From NCBI GenBank assembly GCA_002362175.1, contig DETU01000035.1:17980-30089 (forward strand): a stretch of 12,110 nt of DNA. The letters run 5' to 3'. A model generated the notes under the pieces. The model was not told the DNA's origin. It worked only from the letters and a program-made list of their open reading frames with translations, and ran no database searches. A program made the translations under genes and the position numbers. Position 1 is the first letter of the stretch; the number at the start of each line of letters is the position of its first letter. Positions 6,329-12,110 of the stretch are shown here, piece after piece. The DNA is from Ruminococcus sp. UBA3280. GTDB taxonomy: Bacteria > Bacillota > Clostridia > Oscillospirales > Ruminococcaceae.

Positions 6329-7471
6329 ATGCCCGATGAAAATAATTACGGCGGTGTTCCGATTCTTGACGATATAGACTATGTCCCGACCCCTAAAAAA
6401 GAAGGACCGCAGGGTGTTTCCGCTCCTGTTCTTGACGATATAGAGTATACAGAATCAGCAAGGCGTGGAGCTCCTAAAGGTGTTTCTGCACCTGTCCTTG
6501 AAACAATGGATACATACAACCCCGCTTTTGAACAAAGGCGAGGTGCTCCTACAGGCGTTACCGCTCCCGTTCTTGACGATATGGACAACTGTAATCCGTC
6601 ATATGAACCGACCAAAAAAGAAACTTCTACGGAAATAGCTTCCGAAAAGCTGATTCTTAGTGATGAGGATATAATTTCCGCTCTTACTCCTGAACTAAAG
6701 ACAATATTTGACAACCTTTCAGACGAACAGCAACAAAAAATCATCAATATGAGGAGAGAGCAACTCGGTGCAGAAGCACCGCCCGAAGAAGTTACAGCAC
6801 CCGTTCTTGATGAAGACAACTATGTTCCTCCGCCAGTAAAGGAAGAACCTCCGAAACCTGTTGAACCCGTTACCGCTCCTGTTCTCGACGAAGAACCCGA
6901 ACCACCGAAATATGTTCCGAAATTCGTTGATGAGGACCTTGAAAGAGCAAAACGTGAGGGTGCTAAAAAGGCTGTTGCTTCACAGCTTACTTCAAATCAG
7001 AAGGATTCAAAGGAAAGTCTGCGAATGATGCTCGAACTTAAAGAACAGCGTAACGCAGAACTTGCTAAAAAGGGTTTTAAAATTACTATTGTAATAGCAA
7101 TTATCGGAGTAATCGGAGCAGTGGCATTCTATATGCTTTACGCCGGAAAACTCGGTCTTGATTATAAATCCTCCCTGAGCGGTATAGGAAATATAATAAA
7201 AGAATCGGCACTTTATATTTCAGTAATAACATCTGCAATCTCACTTCTTATGATTACAGGTGCAGGAGCTGTTAAATCACTTGCTTCATTCGTTTTTCTT
7301 GTTTTCGGAATAATACAGATTTTCCCCGGTGCTGCAATGATACCACAGCATAACGGAAGTATGAGTCTTGCAGGAATACTTTATGCAATATCAATCGGCT
7401 GTACTGTCGCTGTATTTATAATTCTTTCCGCAAGCGAAACTGTAGGACTTTATTTCAAAAAGAAAAAATAG
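6329..7471 (+). CDS. Membrane protein with six short APVLD-type repeats and four C-terminal helices; unknown function
   Basis: Not a family I recognise. The 380-residue protein has a long soluble N-terminal half and four predicted C-terminal membrane helices (about 252-273, 295-316, 318-339, 345-368), ending in a basic KKKK. The soluble part carries six copies of a short motif close to GVTAPVLDD, starting at residues 10, 30, 52, 77, 155 and 181; the first is divergent (VPILDDIDY). Two copies are longer near-duplicates with the pattern RRGAP-x-GV-x-APVL (45-67 and 70-92). A predicted helical stretch at about 108-146 (LSDEDIISALTPELKTIF) separates the motif groups, and a charged segment (about 205-248) leads to the first helix. 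ATG at 6329 is preceded by GAGGTGA. It lies 36 bp after purA without a terminator and is followed by a strong one. Regularly spaced motifs in a disordered tail suggest docking of a partner protein; this is inference. Confidence 0.75.
   Translation: MPDENNYGGVPILDDIDYVPTPKKEGPQGVSAPVLDDIEYTESARRGAPKGVSAPVLETMDTYNPAFEQRRGAPTGVTAPVLDDMDNCNPSYEPTKKETSTEIASEKLILSDEDIISALTPELKTIFDNLSDEQQQKIINMRREQLGAEAPPEEVTAPVLDEDNYVPPPVKEEPPKPVEPVTAPVLDEEPEPPKYVPKFVDEDLERAKREGAKKAVASQLTSNQKDSKESLRMMLELKEQRNAELAKKGFKITIVIAIIGVIGAVAFYMLYAGKLGLDYKSSLSGIGNIIKESALYISVITSAISLLMITGAGAVKSLASFVFLVFGIIQIFPGAAMIPQHNGSMSLAGILYAISIGCTVAVFIILSASETVGLYFKKKK
6461..6604 (+). repeat. In-frame tandem repeat coding for two 25-residue motif units
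   Basis: Two adjacent units, residues 45-69 and 70-92 of the motif-repeat membrane protein, share RRGAP-x-GV-x-APVL-x2-MD-x2-NP. At DNA level the unit is 75 bp, with many third-position differences between copies, so this looks like an old duplication rather than a fresh or slipping repeat. Confidence 0.6.
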
Positions 7472-7477
7472 CAATAA

Positions 7478-7515
7478 AGGCGTATGTCATGCACATACGC
7501 CTGTTTTTTATTTTT
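7478..7515 (+). terminator. Strong intrinsic terminator after the purA transcript
   Basis: A perfect 10-bp stem, AGGCGTATGT (7478-7487) and ACATACGCCT (7493-7502), with loop CATGC, is followed by GTTTTTTATTTTT. The T-run overlaps the stop codon of the converging MBL gene (7510-7508). Read on the minus strand the hairpin is followed by TTTATT, so it may also end that gene's transcript, less efficiently. Confidence 0.9.
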
Positions 7516-8320
7516 CAGAAGAAATATCAATTTTATTACCGTCGCTTACTGCCTTTATATTACCGTTAAAACAAGTAGCATAATATCGGATATTGAATTT
7601 TTCAAGAAGATTTTTGGTATCTTCGGAAAACTCTTTTTCCGATGTACACGCAACGGCATACTGCGGTTTTACGTTATTCAGAAACTTACCGAGATTTTCA
7701 ATTTTTCTTGCATGATACGGAACTTTCAGAAGTGTACATTTTCCTATGTCCATAATTTCGTCAAGCCGTTTATACATAGCGTCACCCGTAAACAAAAATG
7801 ACGTATCATGGTAAACTGCTTTTGTCACAAGGGAAAAATCATTGTCATTGTCATACGTTCCCTTTGGTGCGTAAACCGTATACCGAACATTATCAAGTGT
7901 AAAGGAAATATCTTCAGTCACACGGACAGGAGTAATATTTTTTGAATCAAGTGCTTTGATATACTTTTCTGTTTCATCACTTTTTTCCTCATAATCAGGT
8001 GCAAGAACGTTTTTCACTTCAATATTGTTTATTACTTTTGCCGTACCACCGACGTGGTCTTTGTCATAATGGGTAATTATAAGGTAGTCAACGGATTCAA
8101 TTCCCTTTTCTTCAAGAAGTTCAAGAATTTTCTTTCCGTCGCCTTTTTCACCGCAGTCAATAATGACAGTACTGTTTTCAGTATACATAACCATACAATC
8201 AGCTTTTCCAACGTCGAGAAATTCAACCGTAAAATTAGGATATTTATCTGATTTTTTTTCACACCCGAACTGCGAAACCGCTACAAAAACGGATATAATG
8301 AAAGATATGATTTTTTTCAC
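7508..8320 (-). CDS. ComEC-like metallo-beta-lactamase-fold protein, exported or lipid-anchored
   Basis: Stand-alone metallo-beta-lactamase-fold protein of the type found as the C-terminal domain of ComEC/Rec2. The 270 residues begin with a basic, hydrophobic signal-like segment ending SQFGC (C20), so it is probably exported and possibly lipid-modified, although Q at -3 is not a good lipobox residue. Metal-site motifs are THYDKDHVGG (H84, D86, D88, H89; D86 in place of the second histidine is usual in the ComEC subgroup), FTGDA (D180) and KVPYHAR (H203). NDFSLV at 160-165 matches the family NxxSLV region. ComEC domains are thought to be nucleases or phosphodiesterases; no ComEC membrane part is present here, so DNA uptake cannot be inferred. 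Start is GTG at 8320-8318, with GGGGGAG six bases upstream; no ATG fits. It converges with the purA transcript and diverges from rpoB. Confidence 0.85.
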   Translation of the reverse strand: MKKIISFIISVFVAVSQFGCEKKSDKYPNFTVEFLDVGKADCMVMYTENSTVIIDCGEKGDGKKILELLEEKGIESVDYLIITHYDKDHVGGTAKVINNIEVKNVLAPDYEEKSDETEKYIKALDSKNITPVRVTEDISFTLDNVRYTVYAPKGTYDNDNDFSLVTKAVYHDTSFLFTGDAMYKRLDEIMDIGKCTLLKVPYHARKIENLGKFLNNVKPQYAVACTSEKEFSEDTKNLLEKFNIRYYATCFNGNIKAVSDGNKIDISSEK

Positions 8321-8385
8321 TTAATCTCCCCCTTCCGAAATAATTATATATCAACCGCATTGAAAAAATCTTAAATTACAACCGC

Positions 8386-8413
8386 TTTATACACTTTTAT
8401 TACAAATATACAA
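8386..8413 (-). promoter_or_regulatory. Possible promoter of the MBL gene
   Basis: On the minus strand TTGTAT (8413-8408), 16 bases, TATAAA (8391-8386). The start would fall near 8379, about 58 nt before the GTG start. It lies directly after the leftward terminator, so the gene could have its own promoter. A second TATAAT at 8348-8343 has no good -35 and would start almost on the ribosome site. Confidence 0.4.
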
Positions 8414-8450
8414 AAACAATGCCGGTTTATTTCGTAAGTCCAGCATTGTT
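8405..8450 (-). terminator. Leftward intrinsic terminator-like hairpin
   Basis: Read on the minus strand, AACAATGC (8450-8443) pairs with GCATTGTT (8422-8415); after one mismatch two more GC pairs extend the stem, with a 14-base loop. The second arm runs into a stretch of five T then GTATATTTG. On the plus strand no T-run follows, so it acts only leftward. It lies about 90-130 bases after the leftward promoter at 8572-8544. Confidence 0.6.
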
Positions 8451-8471
8451 GATAAAAATTTCCATATCCTA

Positions 8472-8500
8472 TTGACATATTTGATATAATGTATTATAAT
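8472..8500 (+). promoter_or_regulatory. Consensus rightward promoter of rpoB
   Basis: TTGACA (8472-8477), 17 bases, TATAAT (8495-8500), a perfect match in both hexamers. Two further TATAAT copies lie at 8485-8490 and 8503-8508, the latter inside a 16-bp palindrome. The start predicted near 8507 gives rpoB a leader of about 196 nt. Confidence 0.85.
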
Positions 8501-8508
8501 ATTATAAT
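8493..8508. repeat. 16-bp perfect palindrome over the rpoB -10 element
   Basis: ATTATAATATTATAAT equals its own reverse complement and is also two copies of ATTATAAT. It contains the rpoB -10 and the predicted start site. It may simply reflect stacked -10-like elements, or be a binding site for a dimeric regulator. Confidence 0.5.
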
Positions 8509-8543
8509 GTATCAATATGTGATATTGTCCCTGTTATCATGTT

Positions 8544-8572
8544 ATTATATCACACTAAAACAAACTTGTCAA
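8544..8572 (-). promoter_or_regulatory. Consensus leftward promoter facing the rpoB promoter
   Basis: On the minus strand TTGACA (8572-8567), 17 bases, TATAAT (8549-8544), preceded by extended -10 TGA. The start is predicted near 8537, so transcripts run head-on against those from the rpoB promoter. Its GTGATATAAT block (8553-8544) is the same as at the purA promoter. Confidence 0.75.
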
Positions 8573-8624
8573 TAGTTTCTGCGAAAATTTTTCGCCGTTC
8601 CATTTGATACCATATGACAAAACA

Positions 8625-8674
8625 AGACCTGTCCGTTTTCTGCTCTTAAAAATATGAAAATTACGGACAGGTCT
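8625..8674 (+). other. Long hairpin in the rpoB leader
   Basis: A perfect 12-bp inverted repeat, AGACCTGTCCGT (8625-8636) and ACGGACAGGTCT (8663-8674), can extend inward through TTTC and GAAA after a two-base bulge, leaving a loop of about 15. It ends 16 bases before the GGAGG ribosome site of rpoB (8691-8695). No T-run follows on the plus strand, so it is not a terminator of rpoB. On the minus strand TTGTTTTGTC follows, a weak terminator at best. A role in mRNA processing or rpoB translation is possible. Confidence 0.7.
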
Positions 8675-8703
8675 GAATATCCAAAAATAAGGAGGTTCCG
8701 CCT

Positions 8704-11700
8704 ATGGTGAATGTTACACCTAAGCAGCTTGGAAAGAATGTCAGAATGAGTTTCGGTAAAATTACCGAACCGCTCGAAATGCCAAATCTTATCGAGGTAC
8801 AGAAAAACTCGTATAAGTGGTTCAGAGAAGAGGGGCTTCGTGAAGTTTTCCGTGATATGACCGCCATTACCGACTATAACGGAAACCTTGTACTTAATTT
8901 CAAGGATTACCGCTTTGACGATACTCCCAAGTATACTCTCGCAGAATGTAAATCCAGAGGTGCTACGTATCAGGTAGCTATGAGGGCAACTGCTACACTC
9001 TGCAACAAGGAAACCGGTGCTGTAAGCGAAAGTGAAATATATATGGGCGATTTTCCGCTCATGACAGACAGCGGAACCTTTGTTATAAACGGTGCGGAGC
9101 GTGTTATTGTTTCTCAGCTCGTCCGTTCCCCCGGTGTTTATTACGCATTTGAGAAAGACAAGACAGGTAAAGACCTTTTCAGTACAACAGTTATCCCTAA
9201 CAGAGGTGCATGGCTGGAGTATGAAATGGACTCAAATGATGTCGTTTACGTTCGTATCGACAAAAACAGAAAAATCCCGATTACTACCTTTATAAGAGCA
9301 TTGGGTGTCGGTTCTGACGAGGAAATCTATGAGATGTTCGGCGAGGACGACCGTCTCAAACAAACTATTCTTCAGAAAGACGGTACTAAAAACAATTCGG
9401 ACGCTCTTATAGATGTATATAAGAAACTTCGTCCGGGTGAACCGCCAACAGTTGAAAGTGCGTTGACTCACCTCAATAATCTCTTTTTTGACGCAAAGAG
9501 ATACGACCTCTGTCGTTTCGGACGTTACAAATATAACAAAAAACTCGGTATTGCTTCACGTCTTGCAGGTCACACACTTGCCGAACCCGTTATTAATCCC
9601 CTTACAGGTGAAATTATGGCGGACGCAGGTGAAACGATTTCATACGACAAAGCCTGTGAAATCGAACAGGCTGGCGTTTACTATGCTTTCGTAAACGTTG
9701 AGGCAAAAGAATACTACACAAATGAAAGACATGAAACTTCTATCCGTATAGTTGAAAAAACCGCCAAAATCATAGGCAACGGCATGGTTGACATCAAAGG
9801 ATATATCAACTTCGATGCTGAAAAGTACGGAATAAACGAAAAAGTTTCTTTCAAGGTTCTCCGTGAAATTCTTGAAACTTCCGCAGATGAGGACGAAATT
9901 GAAGAAAATATCAAAAAGCGTGCCGACGACCTCGTTCCGAAACACATTATTCTTGACGATATTTTCGCAACTATCAGTTATTTCCTCAATCTCTGTGAAG
10001 GTGTCGGAACTGTTGACGATATTGACCACCTCGGAAACAGACGTATCCGTTCAGTAGGCGAACTTCTTCAGAATCAGTTCAGAATTGGTTACGCAAGAAT
10101 GGAACGCAGTATCCGTGAAAGAATGAACATTCAGACTCAGGACATCAACACACTTACTCCACAGACCCTCATAAATATAAGACCCATTTCTTCGGCTATG
10201 AAAGAATTTTTCTGTTCCTCACCTCTCTCACAGTTCATGGACCAGAATAATCCGCTTGCCGAACTTACACATAAAAGACGTTTGTCCGCACTCGGTCCAG
10301 GTGGTCTTTCAAGAGACAGAGCCGGATTTGAAGTACGTGACGTTCACTACAGCCATTACGGCAGAATGTGTCCTATTGAAACCCCTGAAGGTCCTAACAT
10401 CGGTCTTATTTCCTATCTCGCAACTTTTGCAAAAATCAATGAATACGGTTTCATTGAAGCTCCGTACAGACGTGTTGACAAGGCAACAGGTATTGTAACA
10501 AAAGACGTTGTTTACATGACAGCAGATGTTGAAGATAACTATGTTGTTGCTCAGGCTAACGAACCTCTTACAGAGGACGGAAAGTTCAAGAGAGCCCGTG
10601 TCAATGCACGTTACCGTGACCAGATTCTTGAATGTGAACGTGAAAAGGTTGATTTCATGGACGTTTCACCGAAAATGGTTGTTTCAGTTGCTACTTCAAT
10701 GATTCCTTTCCTTGAAAACGACGACGCAAACCGTGCTTTGATGGGTTCAAATATGCAGAGACAGGCTGTTCCGCTCCTTAAAACTGAAAGACCATTTGTC
10801 GGTACAGGTATGGAATATAAAGCTGCCGTTGACTCGGGTGTTTGTATCGTTTCCGAATATGACGGCAAAATTTCCTATGTGGACGCTGACAGAATCCACC
10901 TTATTGACAGCACAGGCATTGAACACAAATACGAGCTTATCAAGTTCAAACGTTCAAATCAGGGTACTTGCGTAAATCAGAGACCTATTGTCACACTTGG
11001 TGAAGAAATCAAAAAGGGTCAGGTTCTTGCAGACGGTCCTGCAACTGCCGACGGTGAAATTTCACTTGGTAAAAACGCTCTTATCGGCTTCATGACATGG
11101 GAAGGTTACAACTATGAGGACGCTGTTCTTCTTAATGAAAGACTTGTCCGTGAAGATGTTTTCACTTCTGTTCATATCGAAGAATATGAGATAGAATGTC
11201 GTGATACAAAGCTTGGTCCTGAAGAAATCACAAGAGATATTCCAAACGTTGGCGACGACGCTCTTGCAAATCTTGACGAAAACGGTATTATCCGTATCGG
11301 TTCTGAAGTAAATTCAGGAGATATTCTTGTTGGTAAGGTTACACCAAAGGGTGAGACCGAACTTACTGCGGAAGAAAGACTGCTCCGTGCTATTTTCGGC
11401 GAAAAGGCACGTGAAGTAAGAGACAACTCCCTTAAAGTTCCGCATGGTGCGTCAGGTGTTATCGTTGACGTAAAAGTATTTACAAGAGAAAACTGCGACG
11501 AACTCAGTGCGGGCGTTAATATGCGTGTAATCTGTTATATCGCACAGAAAAGAAAAATTACCGTCGGCGACAAGATGGCTGGTCGTCATGGTAACAAGGG
11601 TGTCGTTTCACGTATTCTTCCCGAAGAAGATATGCCTTTCCTCCCCGACGGAACTCCGCTTGATATTGTTCTTAACCCCCTCGGTGTACCGTCACGTATG

Positions 11701-12110
11701 AATATCGGTCAGGTTCTTGAAGTACATCTCGGTATGGCTTGTAAGGCTCTTGGCTGGCACATCATGACACCTGTTTTCGACGGTGCTCATGAAGATGATA
11801 TCCGTGCTTCATTCAACGAAGCCAATGAGAAAAACAAAGCTCATCGTGATGATATGTTTGAACTCAACGCTATGGACAAAGTCATAAACCCCAAGGCACT
11901 CGAAATGAACGAAGACGGTAAATTCACACTTTATGACGGTCGTACAGGTGAAAAGTTCGATAACCGTGTAACTGTTGGTTATATGTATTATCTTAAGCTC
12001 CACCACCTCGTTGACGATAAGATTCACGCACGTTCAGTAGGTCCTTACGCTCTCGTAACGCAACAGCCACTCGGTGGTAAAGCACAGTTTGGCGGACAGC
12101 GTTTCGGAGA
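8704..12110 (+). CDS. rpoB: DNA-directed RNA polymerase beta subunit, C-terminus cut by window edge
   Basis: Beta subunit of bacterial RNA polymerase, half of the catalytic core and the rifampicin target. 1135 codons are present, open to the right edge; the last motif is VTQQPLGGKAQFGGQRFGE, so roughly 100 residues are missing against the usual clostridial length of about 1240. ATG at 8704 follows GGAGG by eight bases. The N-terminal lobe is complete (RSPGVYY). The rifampicin region is at residues 504-534, with D513, H523 and S528 (D516, H526, S531 in E. coli) in the susceptible state. Active-site lysines K957 and K965 lie in GDKMAGRHGNKG. Two local changes precede the region: C504 for the usual G and P507 for the usual Q. 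No large lineage insertion is evident. rplJ and rplL are not upstream; a dedicated promoter and a leader of about 196 nt precede it. rpoC presumably follows outside the window. Confidence 0.97.
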   Translation, partial: MVNVTPKQLGKNVRMSFGKITEPLEMPNLIEVQKNSYKWFREEGLREVFRDMTAITDYNGNLVLNFKDYRFDDTPKYTLAECKSRGATYQVAMRATATLCNKETGAVSESEIYMGDFPLMTDSGTFVINGAERVIVSQLVRSPGVYYAFEKDKTGKDLFSTTVIPNRGAWLEYEMDSNDVVYVRIDKNRKIPITTFIRALGVGSDEEIYEMFGEDDRLKQTILQKDGTKNNSDALIDVYKKLRPGEPPTVESALTHLNNLFFDAKRYDLCRFGRYKYNKKLGIASRLAGHTLAEPVINPLTGEIMADAGETISYDKACEIEQAGVYYAFVNVEAKEYYTNERHETSIRIVEKTAKIIGNGMVDIKGYINFDAEKYGINEKVSFKVLREILETSADEDEIEENIKKRADDLVPKHIILDDIFATISYFLNLCEGVGTVDDIDHLGNRRIRSVGELLQNQFRIGYARMERSIRERMNIQTQDINTLTPQTLINIRPISSAMKEFFCSSPLSQFMDQNNPLAELTHKRRLSALGPGGLSRDRAGFEVRDVHYSHYGRMCPIETPEGPNIGLISYLATFAKINEYGFIEAPYRRVDKATGIVTKDVVYMTADVEDNYVVAQANEPLTEDGKFKRARVNARYRDQILECEREKVDFMDVSPKMVVSVATSMIPFLENDDANRALMGSNMQRQAVPLLKTERPFVGTGMEYKAAVDSGVCIVSEYDGKISYVDADRIHLIDSTGIEHKYELIKFKRSNQGTCVNQRPIVTLGEEIKKGQVLADGPATADGEISLGKNALIGFMTWEGYNYEDAVLLNERLVREDVFTSVHIEEYEIECRDTKLGPEEITRDIPNVGDDALANLDENGIIRIGSEVNSGDILVGKVTPKGETELTAEERLLRAIFGEKAREVRDNSLKVPHGASGVIVDVKVFTRENCDELSAGVNMRVICYIAQKRKITVGDKMAGRHGNKGVVSRILPEEDMPFLPDGTPLDIVLNPLGVPSRMNIGQVLEVHLGMACKALGWHIMTPVFDGAHEDDIRASFNEANEKNKAHRDDMFELNAMDKVINPKALEMNEDGKFTLYDGRTGEKFDNRVTVGYMYYLKLHHLVDDKIHARSVGPYALVTQQPLGGKAQFGGQRFG

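Larger units (their letters stand above)
8405..8537 (-). ncRNA. Candidate short antisense RNA opposite the rpoB promoter and leader start
   Basis: Bounded by a full-consensus leftward promoter (start predicted near 8537) and the leftward terminator-like hairpin ending near 8405, giving about 130 nt. It would be complementary to the rpoB promoter region and to the first 30 or so bases of the rpoB leader. No open frame with a ribosome site is seen in it, and it matches no RNA family I know. If the terminator leaks, the same transcript would serve as a long leader for the MBL gene. Confidence 0.4.
8321..8703. other. 383-bp non-coding region between the MBL gene and rpoB
   Basis: No credible coding region is present. 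From left to right it holds the MBL ribosome site and a possible promoter, a leftward-reading terminator-like hairpin, a rightward consensus promoter, a 16-bp palindrome, a leftward consensus promoter, a GCGAAAA/TTTTCGC dyad (8581-8595) and a long hairpin before the rpoB ribosome site. The AT content around 8470-8560 is very high. Details are given in the separate entries. Confidence 0.85.

Noticed and set aside
7484..7801. 105-codon plus-strand open frame opposite the MBL gene.
   Set aside because: It begins inside the terminator hairpin and runs antisense to a gene with intact catalytic motifs.
8539..8607. 22-codon open frame starting MLLYHTKTNL in the rpoB leader, a possible leader peptide.
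   Set aside because: No Shine-Dalgarno precedes the ATG, the frame crosses the leftward promoter elements, and the peptide shows no regulatory run of one residue.
9640..10029. Minus-strand open frames of up to 129 codons within rpoB.
   Set aside because: They are antisense to conserved rpoB sequence and have no recognisable domains or ribosome sites.
1..12110. Defence system, prophage, IS element or CRISPR array hidden between the housekeeping genes.
   Set aside because: All genes but two have recognisable families, gaps are short, and no transposase, integrase, att-like direct repeat or spacer array was found.

Overview
The window comes from a low-GC, Gram-positive, clostridia-type genome. 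Gene content, codon use and strong sigma-A promoters (TTGACA, 17 bp, TATAAT) all fit. The proteins look like those of Ruminococcus and related Oscillospiraceae, but that placement is inference from protein flavour, not a search result. Most of the window is housekeeping DNA. I see no phage, IS element, CRISPR array, tRNA or rRNA gene.

Layout. Positions 1-919 (minus) hold an AEC-family permease, cut by the window edge. It is divergent from cca (1063-2388, plus), and each gene has a clear promoter in the 143 bp between them. cca overlaps pflA (2385-3140) by four bases. A membrane-anchored M23/LytM protein with SpoIIQ-like architecture follows (3204-4025) and ends in a strong terminator. Next is a zinc-ribbon membrane protein with its own near-consensus promoter (4141-4905). 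Then comes purA (5015-6292), whose promoter lies inside an inverted repeat, followed 36 bp later by an unrecognised four-helix membrane protein with six copies of a short APVLD-type motif (6329-7471). A terminator separates this pair from a converging ComEC-like metallo-beta-lactamase-fold protein (7508-8320, minus). A 383 bp non-coding stretch leads to rpoB (8704 to the right edge, plus; about the last 100 codons missing).

How the genes relate. cca (tRNA 3'-end maturation) and pflA (activation of pyruvate formate-lyase) are probably co-translated although functionally unrelated. purA probably shares a transcript with the motif-repeat protein. The permease, the zinc-ribbon protein and the MBL protein look like separate transcription units.

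The most unusual part is the region before rpoB. It carries two full-consensus promoters that point at each other, with predicted start sites about 30 bp apart. The leftward promoter is followed by a hairpin and T-run that would end a transcript of about 130 nt. The rpoB leader also contains a 12-bp perfect-stem hairpin just before the ribosome binding site. Ribosomal protein genes rplJ and rplL, the usual upstream partners of rpoB, are absent here.
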